From Saccharobesus litoralis (GTDB taxonomy: Bacteria; Pseudomonadota; Gammaproteobacteria; Enterobacterales; Alteromonadaceae), in assembly GCF_003063625.1 (NCBI RefSeq), contig NZ_CP026604.1, positions 1,240,001 to 1,304,000 of the forward strand: a DNA stretch of 64,000 nucleotides, given 5' to 3'. The notes under the pieces were generated by a model that searched no databases, was not told the DNA's origin, and saw only the letters and a list, made by a program, of their open reading frames with translations. This document shows, in pieces, positions 57,805 through 64,000 of this stretch. The first letter of the stretch is position 1, and each line of letters opens with the position of its first letter. The position numbers and the translations under genes are program-made.

Positions 57805-60108
57805 ATGTTTAGCAAAAAGCTGCTTTCTTCTTTCATCATAGGTACAAGCCTAACCACTACATTGCTTACCGCTTGTGTCAGTAATAACAACCCAACAACA
57901 ACTGAGGCTAAACATCAAGCGCACACAAGTCAGTTGTTACTCAATAAGCCCTTTGTGCTAAGCAATAATACACAGTACACAACGCCTTACACTACCAATA
58001 CCAGTACACTGAAGCGGATTAGTATCACCGCATCCATTAGCAAAAACTACGCTAACTTATCCATACTGTCCCAAGGCCAAGTACTAGCTGACAACCTCGA
58101 TTTACCAAAGCAAGGTAAGCAAACAATAAATGTATTGATTGACTTGAAAAACACGGGTTCTCACGAGTTAGTTTTTGTCGGCCGCAGTGCCGACATTACC
58201 CTGCATAACATTGAAATAGAAGATGTTAGCGACATAGCCCTACCAAGCTTTATTGATAATTCACAACAAGCCGATTTCGAAACCGAAGTGACTTTTAAAT
58301 ACGGCGGCCCTTCAATTGGTGACATAGATAACGATGGTGATCTGGATTTTGTATTAAACAATCATAATCATGTACCCACGCAACTTGTTACCAACCATGG
58401 GAATGGTAAGGTCAGTGTTAAACGTTTATTTAGCGGCAAGCCCGACTTACATGGCTCTGCGCTAGGTGATTATGACAATGACGGCGATTTGGATATTGTG
58501 GTTGCCCATGGTGGTGCCAACGGTACTAACCCGAGTTCATACACCTTGTTTCGTAATGACAATATGGAATTTAAACGCGTAACAGGTGAAGTCGGCATTA
58601 AAACACCGGCTCGTGGTCGTGCTCCACGCTGGAGTGATTTAGATAACGATGGCGATCTTGATTTAATCTTTTTCAATGCCAAAACCCCATTAAACAAAGG
58701 CCCACAAACCTTGTTTTTGAAAAACAAAGGCGACGGCACCTTTGAAGAAGTTCGCGTAGCTGGCATAGAAAAACCCGACGCATCAAAAGCCCTAATGGTC
58801 GACTTTGATCGCGACGGCTTTGACGATGTTTTAATGTATTACCCTGATGCCGTCACTTTGTGGAAAAACAACGGCGACTTTACGTTTAGCAATGTGAGTG
58901 AGCAATGGTTACCCGCCAATGTACTTAAGCTAAAAAACATTAACGCCACCACAGATTTAGATGTTAATAACGATGGTTTGGTGGATCTTTACTTCGCCAA
59001 TGGCCGCTCTCATTACAGTATTTCACGCAAATCACTCGATTTTTCACCTAACCTGAAAAAGCTAGATGTTAATGACGACGGTGAAAAAGGCCGCACTCTA
59101 ATCGACTTTACTGCCGACGGTAATATTCAATTATCTAATGCCAAGTTTGTTTTCCGCCAATACCGCGAAGGCTTCCCGTTATACTTGGGTAAAAACAAAA
59201 GCAAAACTTACATCCAGCCACATGATTATCATAAAAACGATAATCGCTACCCTAAACCTATGGAAGCAGCCCCGCATGATCTTGAGTTAAAACCAGAACA
59301 AGCGCTAGGCTGGCCAGAAGAGCGCAGCGAAAACGGTATTTATATTGGTTACCTCGGCAATAAACAATGGAAAGCCGAATGGGTACGCAACAAAACCATT
59401 TACTGGGCAATTGAATTCTCAATGACAGGCTTAAACAGTGTTGATTACGACTGGCCTGCCAACAACCGTAATGTGCAAGATGTGTTGTTAATCAATAAAG
59501 GCAGCCATTTCGAAGATGCAAGCCAAGCCTTTAATATTCCTAAAGGCGGTAACCATTGGGGCGTAACTCGTGCAGATTTCAATAACGATGGTTGGCAAGA
59601 CTTGTTTATTCATCGCTACGGCTTTTTAAAAGAACGCGTCGCCGATTTACTGATGCTGAATAACAAAGGTAAAGGCTTTGAGATCACCACCGCGCATGGC
59701 GCATTTGATGCCAAAGACACAGGCCACGGCGACATGGGGCAAGCCTTTGACTTTAACCAAGATGGCTTAATTGACATGCTAAACGGCAGCGAAGATCGCG
59801 GTAAATGGTACTTATACCTTAATAAGTCGCCAGCGGTGGGTAACTATATTCAATTTCAAGTCGGCTATAGTCCAAAAGCCAATGTCGACCCACTTTCTGC
59901 CGAAGTTGTTATCACCACGACCGACGGGCAAACGTACTTTCAAACCGTTGGTTCAACCGGTGAAGCTCATTCGCAAAGTGTCATTAATACAGTGCACTTT
60001 GGCTTAGGTAAACAAACTAAAATAAAGTCTGCGAAAATTACTTGGCGCAATGGCGAAACCCAAACGTTTGGCCAACTTAAAGGCAATACTATAGTTAAAA
60101 GTCAGTAA
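57805..60108 (+). CDS. FG-GAP/ASPIC (CRTAC1-like) lipoprotein 2
   Basis: 767 residues. Lipobox LLTAC. The N-terminal ~45-145 is a small beta domain (RISITASISKNYANLSILSQG). Then come repeated FG-GAP calcium blades: DIDNDGDLDFVLNN, DYDNDGDLDIVVAHGG, DLDNDGDLDLIFF, DVNNDGLVDLYFANG, DFNNDGWQDLFIHR, DFNQDGLIDMLNGS. The C-terminal ASPIC/UnbV domain ends ITWRNGETQTFGQLKG. It lies between the GH16 and sulfatase genes and is 60-70% alike by eye to the partial protein at 62546. A surface lipoprotein that may bind galactan; no enzyme activity is evident. Confidence 0.85.
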   Translation: MFSKKLLSSFIIGTSLTTTLLTACVSNNNPTTTEAKHQAHTSQLLLNKPFVLSNNTQYTTPYTTNTSTLKRISITASISKNYANLSILSQGQVLADNLDLPKQGKQTINVLIDLKNTGSHELVFVGRSADITLHNIEIEDVSDIALPSFIDNSQQADFETEVTFKYGGPSIGDIDNDGDLDFVLNNHNHVPTQLVTNHGNGKVSVKRLFSGKPDLHGSALGDYDNDGDLDIVVAHGGANGTNPSSYTLFRNDNMEFKRVTGEVGIKTPARGRAPRWSDLDNDGDLDLIFFNAKTPLNKGPQTLFLKNKGDGTFEEVRVAGIEKPDASKALMVDFDRDGFDDVLMYYPDAVTLWKNNGDFTFSNVSEQWLPANVLKLKNINATTDLDVNNDGLVDLYFANGRSHYSISRKSLDFSPNLKKLDVNDDGEKGRTLIDFTADGNIQLSNAKFVFRQYREGFPLYLGKNKSKTYIQPHDYHKNDNRYPKPMEAAPHDLELKPEQALGWPEERSENGIYIGYLGNKQWKAEWVRNKTIYWAIEFSMTGLNSVDYDWPANNRNVQDVLLINKGSHFEDASQAFNIPKGGNHWGVTRADFNNDGWQDLFIHRYGFLKERVADLLMLNNKGKGFEITTAHGAFDAKDTGHGDMGQAFDFNQDGLIDMLNGSEDRGKWYLYLNKSPAVGNYIQFQVGYSPKANVDPLSAEVVITTTDGQTYFQTVGSTGEAHSQSVINTVHFGLGKQTKIKSAKITWRNGETQTFGQLKGNTIVKSQ

Positions 60109-60126
60109 TTTTAACTCGTATTCGCA

Positions 60127-60173
60127 TACCAAAGCCTCAATTCAGGTGTCTGAATTGAGGCTTTGGTTTTTTT
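60127..60173 (+). terminator. Strong rho-independent terminator
   Basis: A perfect 17-bp stem (CCAAAGCCTCAATTCAG / CTGAATTGAGGCTTTGG) with a four-base loop, then a run of T, 20 bases after the FG-GAP lipoprotein 2 stop. Confidence 0.92.
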
Positions 60174-60278
60174 GGGGATGATATTTTATTTATATATAAA
60201 CGTTTATTTTTGTTAACAATTATCAAATCACATTATATCGTCAGTATTGTATGGTAGTTTTAACACTAATCAGCGACA

Positions 60279-60493
60279 TATAGTCTTCTCGCTCAGATTT
60301 TATGGTTCATTGTCAGCGCTTACTCTCGACTTTGGCTCCTGCGTCGTCCTACTACCTAAATCCCTTTAGGCAGCCCCAATCACATAATAGAGCATATGCT
60401 CATGGGGTCTCGAAGCTTGCCTACATGGATGTAGGTAAGGAGCGTGAGCAAGGATGCGGAAGCTGCCCCTAAAACCAGATCGCTTTGACTATA
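60279..60493 (+). repeat. MITE-like element, copy C (with insertion)
   Basis: Same ends (TATAGTC...GACTATA) and interior (GAGCATATGCTC) as copies A and B but 215 bp, from extra sequence near 60326-60374. It ends 16 bases before the sulfatase start and separates it from a TTTGTTAACAAT site at 60209-60220. Confidence 0.78.
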
Positions 60494-60509
60494 CTTTAAG
60501 ATATAAACA

Positions 60510-62164
60510 ATGAAACCGATCCAGATAAAAACGCCTTGGCTAGGTAAATTAGCCTGTGCAGCAGTACTTAGTAACGCCTTAGTCGGCTGCGAAAATACCA
60601 AAACCAATAACGATCTTGCCCAACCAGCGTCATCAAAACCCAATGTTATTTTAATTTATGCGGATGATATTAGTGCCCGTGAATTAGCCATTTATCAATC
60701 GAGCCAATGGTCAGGAAAACAAGGTAAAAGCGTCTCCGACCCAAGTAAATTAGCCGATATTCCTGTTATTAGCCGTATCGCTAATCAAGGGGCTTTTGTT
60801 GAAACTGCTTGGGCAGCTACGATATGTTCACCTAGTCGCGCCATGATGATGACAGGTCAATACGCTTCCATTCATAAATGGTGGCACAATAAAGACTATG
60901 GCAAAATTAAAGATCCGCTAAATGGTCGCCAACGTATTTCGCGCCTTTATGAAACCTCGCCATTGCAAATAGGTCATATTGCGCAACAAGCCGGCTATAA
61001 AACCATTTGGTCGGGCAAAACCCAAATGAAACACAATACGGATCATAGTGTTTATGGGTTTGATGAAGGCGTATTTACCCCTGGAGTTAACTACCCAACT
61101 ATTGCGCCGCATACCACGTTTGGCATTATGCAACGTAAGCAAAAAGTTAATGGCAAACCTGTGTTATATAACGCTGACACCAATAAAGATTTGCCGTTCA
61201 AAAGCTATGTGCAACAAGCTTGGTACTGGAAACCTAATGTACAGTTAATGAACCACCCAGATGCCAAAACCAAATCAGAGTATTGGCCAAACACTCCGAA
61301 TCCATTGCTAATTTTGGGGTCAATTCATACGGACCAGACATTGAGTTAGATTTTATTCTGCAATTCATGGAGCGCCAACATAAACAGAGTAATCCATTCT
61401 TTGTTTACCATACCACTCACTTAGGTCACGATGGTTTTGACTATTTACACCCTGAGTCGGGCAATAAATGGCCTGGTACGCCAATCGTTAACTGGGATGG
61501 TGAAAAATATACGCGCATAACGCCGAACATTACTGGCTCAAACGGCAAATACAATACTAATGGCACAGTATCTGAGCCGGGTATGCATAGCCACGTTAAG
61601 TATTTGGATTACCAAATTTGGCAGTACCTTGAAAAACTAAAAGCTCTGGGTATTGAAAATGACACCATTTTAATTATTACCGCTGATAACGGTACCAGTG
61701 GCTATGGTAAAGCCAGTCCAGTAAAACAACGTGGCACTCATGTTCCTTTAGTGATTTATGCACCAGGGGTAGAAATGACCAAACAAGGCAAACAACCTAT
61801 TATCGCTTCAATCGCTGATATTTTACCGACATTAGCCGATATTATGGGGCAATCCATTCCAGCAGATTATGAAATTCATGGCGAAAGTTTATGGCCTTAT
61901 TTAACAACGCAAACCCAAAAACATCGTGATTGGATTTACGCTTACCGTGGTAAGCAAACCTTAATTCGCGGCCATAAAGTGATGAAAGATGGACAAAATA
62001 ATTGGTGGGATGTCAGTCAGACACCAGCCGATTTAGATAGTTTTCCTAAAATTACCAACTGGCAAACAATGTCGGCGGAACACCGCGCTGAAAAACAAAA
62101 ATTACAAGCCGTCATTCCTAGGTTTGATAATTATCAAACCCAACACGACCCGCTAGTAAAATAA
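60510..62164 (+). pseudogene. Sulfatase lipoprotein split by a -1 frameshift
   Basis: The frame from ATG 60510 has a lipobox (LVGC, Cys27), a metal-binding ADD (51-53) and the formylglycine motif CSPSR (106-110), so it is an S1 arylsulfatase type. It reaches a stop at 61349. The rest of the sulfatase continues in the -1 frame, from FGVNSYGPDIELDF to the stop at 62164, including TADNGTSGYGK and KQRGTHVPLVIY. The join lies at 61313-61319, T TTG GGG, which fits the X XXY YYZ slippery pattern. A disabling mutation, sequencing error or programmed -1 shift are all possible. Joined, the protein would be about 550 residues. Probably removes sulfate from algal galactan. Confidence 0.8.
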
Positions 62165-62177
62165 ACGCCAACCCTAA

Positions 62178-62208
62178 GGCAAGATGCTGAGCAAATAAGC
62201 ATCTTGCC
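62178..62208 (+). terminator. Hairpin after the sulfatase
   Basis: Perfect 11-bp stem GGCAAGATGCT / AGCATCTTGCC, 14 bases after the stop. Confidence 0.7.
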
Positions 62209-62545
62209 ATCTAGCATAATTTGTTTTACGCGCCTTGGTATTGCTAATTACCTCTTCTTTGCCGTGACTTAGGAAAATACCCTCGTCATCCTTGTGCATG
62301 GACGGGTGCAGTAATTAAAATTTGTCAGGAATAAAATTCTGTGGTCTTGCTCTTTTAGTCAGAAAGTTTTGCAGGCTCTGCAAGCATAAGCTCATATACA
62401 TAAATACACAAATTTATCTATAGCTTATAACCATTGGTTTGCAGGTAACGTGACATTTTACTTAACCTTACAAACAGGTAATTGTTTATTGTATGCAAAA
62501 TCAATAAAGTACATATAAATTCCCACTACTCTGTGTTTATAAGAT
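62209..62545. other. Intergenic region upstream of FG-GAP lipoprotein 3
   Basis: About 340 bases with no gene. ATTGTTTATTGT at 62481-62492 resembles one arm of the ATTGTnnACAAT palindrome. The promoter probably lies near 62480-62530. Confidence 0.4.
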
Positions 62546-64000
62546 ATGTTTAATAAAAAGCTTGTTTCACTTGTTATCGCGGCTACAACTGGGGTTAGCC
62601 TGTTATCCTTAACCGCTTGTAAAAGCAATGACGCCCAATCAAATTTTGCAGCTAAGCCTAGTCAACATAAAGTGACAGTTAAAAACACTTTATTAAGTAA
62701 GCCTTTTTTACTAACTAATGACATTCATTACAAAACTAACTACGCTGTCTCGGGTTCGGCTATTAAGCGAGTGACGATCACCGCGTCTATCAGCAAAAAC
62801 TACGCAAACTTATCCATACTGTCTGGTGAGCAAATCATCGCCAATAATTTAGATATTCCGCGTAAAGGCAAGCAAACCATCAATGTATTGGTCGACTTTA
62901 AAAGCTTGGGGCAAAAGCAGTTATCTTTTGTTGGTCGCAGCGCCGACATAACGTTACATCAAGTGGCAATTGAAGATGTCTACGGCTTAGATGTTCCGGC
63001 TTTTTTTGATAACTCACAAAATGCCGATTTTATCACTGAACAAACCTATAAATACGGTGGCCCTGCCATCGGCGATATTGATAACGATGGCGACTTAGAC
63101 TTTGTGCTAAACAACCATAACCACGTACCAACCCAACTTGTAACTAACCTAGGTAATGGCAAAGTTAAAGTAGAACGCTTATTTAAAGGTGCTCCGGATT
63201 TACACGGCTCGGCAGTAGGTGATTATGACAACGACGGCGACTTAGACATTATTGCCGCACACGGCGGAGCCAATGGCACCAGCCCTAGCTCTTACACCTT
63301 GTTTAATAACCAAAACATGCAATTTAAAAATGTAAGTGGTGAAGCCGGATTAAAAACGCCTGCACGCGGTCGCGCGCCGCGTTGGATCGATTTAGACAAT
63401 GATGGTGATTTAGATTTAGGTCTATTTAACGCCAAAACACCATTAAAAAAAGGCGAACAAACCTTATTTTTAACCAACAATGGCGACGGTACATTTAAAG
63501 AAGTGAATATTGCGGGTATTGAAGATCTCAATACTGAAAAACCACTAGTAGTCGATTTCGACCGCGATGGCTTAGATGATTTATTGGTCTACTACCCTGA
63601 CAAACTCTCGCTATGGAAAAACAATGGCGACTTAACTTTTACTAATGTTAGCGACACATGGCTGCCGAAAAAAGCCGCTAATATGAAAAATATCAACGCC
63701 GCAACAGATGTTGATGTCAATAACGATGGTTTAGTCGACTTGTACATTGCTAATGGCCGTTCACACTACAGTATTTCGCGCAAATCGCTCGACTTTTCGC
63801 CGCAACTAAAACGACTTGATGTGAATGACGACGGTGAAAAAGGCCGTACCTTAATCAACTTTACCGCTGACGAAAATATAAAAATGTCAGATGTTAAGCT
63901 CACTTTCCGCCAATATCGTGGCGGTTTCCCTATTTTCTTAGGTAAAAATAAAACTAAAACCTTTATTCAGCCCCACGACTACAACAAAAACCAAAACCGC
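62546..64000 (+). CDS. FG-GAP/ASPIC (CRTAC1-like) lipoprotein 3 (3' end outside window)
   Basis: Starts at ATG 62546 with a lipoprotein signal (LLSLTAC) and stays open to the window end; 485 residues are seen. Closely similar to the protein at 57805: the same N-terminal domain (RVTITASISKNYANLSILSG) and the same FG-GAP blades (DIDNDGDLDFVLNNHNH, DYDNDGDLDIIAAHGG, DVNNDGLVDLYIANGRSHYSISRKSLDFS). The last residues seen (FIQPHDYNKNQNR) match the paralogue's middle, so about 280 residues are missing. Confidence 0.85.
   Translation, partial: MFNKKLVSLVIAATTGVSLLSLTACKSNDAQSNFAAKPSQHKVTVKNTLLSKPFLLTNDIHYKTNYAVSGSAIKRVTITASISKNYANLSILSGEQIIANNLDIPRKGKQTINVLVDFKSLGQKQLSFVGRSADITLHQVAIEDVYGLDVPAFFDNSQNADFITEQTYKYGGPAIGDIDNDGDLDFVLNNHNHVPTQLVTNLGNGKVKVERLFKGAPDLHGSAVGDYDNDGDLDIIAAHGGANGTSPSSYTLFNNQNMQFKNVSGEAGLKTPARGRAPRWIDLDNDGDLDLGLFNAKTPLKKGEQTLFLTNNGDGTFKEVNIAGIEDLNTEKPLVVDFDRDGLDDLLVYYPDKLSLWKNNGDLTFTNVSDTWLPKKAANMKNINAATDVDVNNDGLVDLYIANGRSHYSISRKSLDFSPQLKRLDVNDDGEKGRTLINFTADENIKMSDVKLTFRQYRGGFPIFLGKNKTKTFIQPHDYNKNQNR

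Noticed and set aside
61283-62164. Separate gene starting MAKHSES
   Set aside because: The translation is the C-terminal half of a sulfatase that continues the frame beginning at 60510; it has no signal peptide or own ribosome site.

Overview
The window reads as chromosome of a marine, polysaccharide-degrading gammaproteobacterium, most likely an alteromonad. The housekeeping order supports this: fxsA, groES-groEL, cutA-dsbD, aroQ-accB-accC-prmA, and the divergent ygiF-like/ygiM-like pair. Between these genes lie carbohydrate-active enzymes typical of algal-polymer degraders: a GH16 agarase/porphyranase-like enzyme, a PL7-like lyase with two CBM32-type modules, a DUF5060 glycosidase, a formylglycine-type sulfatase and three large secreted beta-helix proteins. 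The assignment to alteromonads is inferred from gene content; no 16S gene is present.

Layout. 1-9220: three paralogous secreted parallel beta-helix proteins on the minus strand, the first cut by the window edge, with a tandem duplicate of a GIY-YIG nuclease gene bracketed by short inverted repeats between the first two. 9564-12088: an ECF sigma factor and an unusual FecR-like anti-sigma protein with two carbohydrate-binding-like periplasmic domains, divergent from the third beta-helix gene. 12115-14134: a unit framed by a perfect 48-bp inverted repeat, holding a 50-bp triple tandem repeat, a putative four-helix immunity protein and an orphan Rhs tip with a lysozyme-like C-terminus. 14414-32086: mostly core genes (groEL, groES, fxsA, cutA, dsbD, a diguanylate cyclase, aroQ, accBC, prmA, a sugar-binding protein, ygiF-like, ygiM-like, putA). 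32117-49872: mixed metabolic and accessory genes: an SGNH hydrolase, a PhoX-like lipoprotein with a collagen-like stalk, a dihaem lipoprotein plus membrane partner, a chemoreceptor, an FG-GAP/ASPIC lipoprotein, a P450 between two RoxA-like dihaem cytochromes, a BASS transporter and an SRPBCC/GyrI-like protein. 50371-64000: a second polysaccharide region (PL7-like lyase, solute-binding protein, DUF5060 glycosidase, DinJ-YafQ module, GH16, two FG-GAP/ASPIC lipoproteins and a frameshifted sulfatase).

How it may work together. The secreted enzymes, sulfatase and FG-GAP lipoproteins probably act on one or more sulfated or acidic algal galactans or alginate. The sigma/FecR-CBM pair is well placed to sense polysaccharide at the cell surface and switch on the neighbouring beta-helix genes. 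A palindrome close to ATTGTnnACAAT recurs upstream of many of these genes and may be the operator of a regulator encoded elsewhere. The intergenic regions are rich in repeats: a 178-bp MITE-like element in three copies, each just upstream of a start codon, with degenerate relatives around groEL; 50-bp tandem triplets at two loci; a 48-bp inverted-repeat family; and REP-like palindromes next to the GIY-YIG genes.
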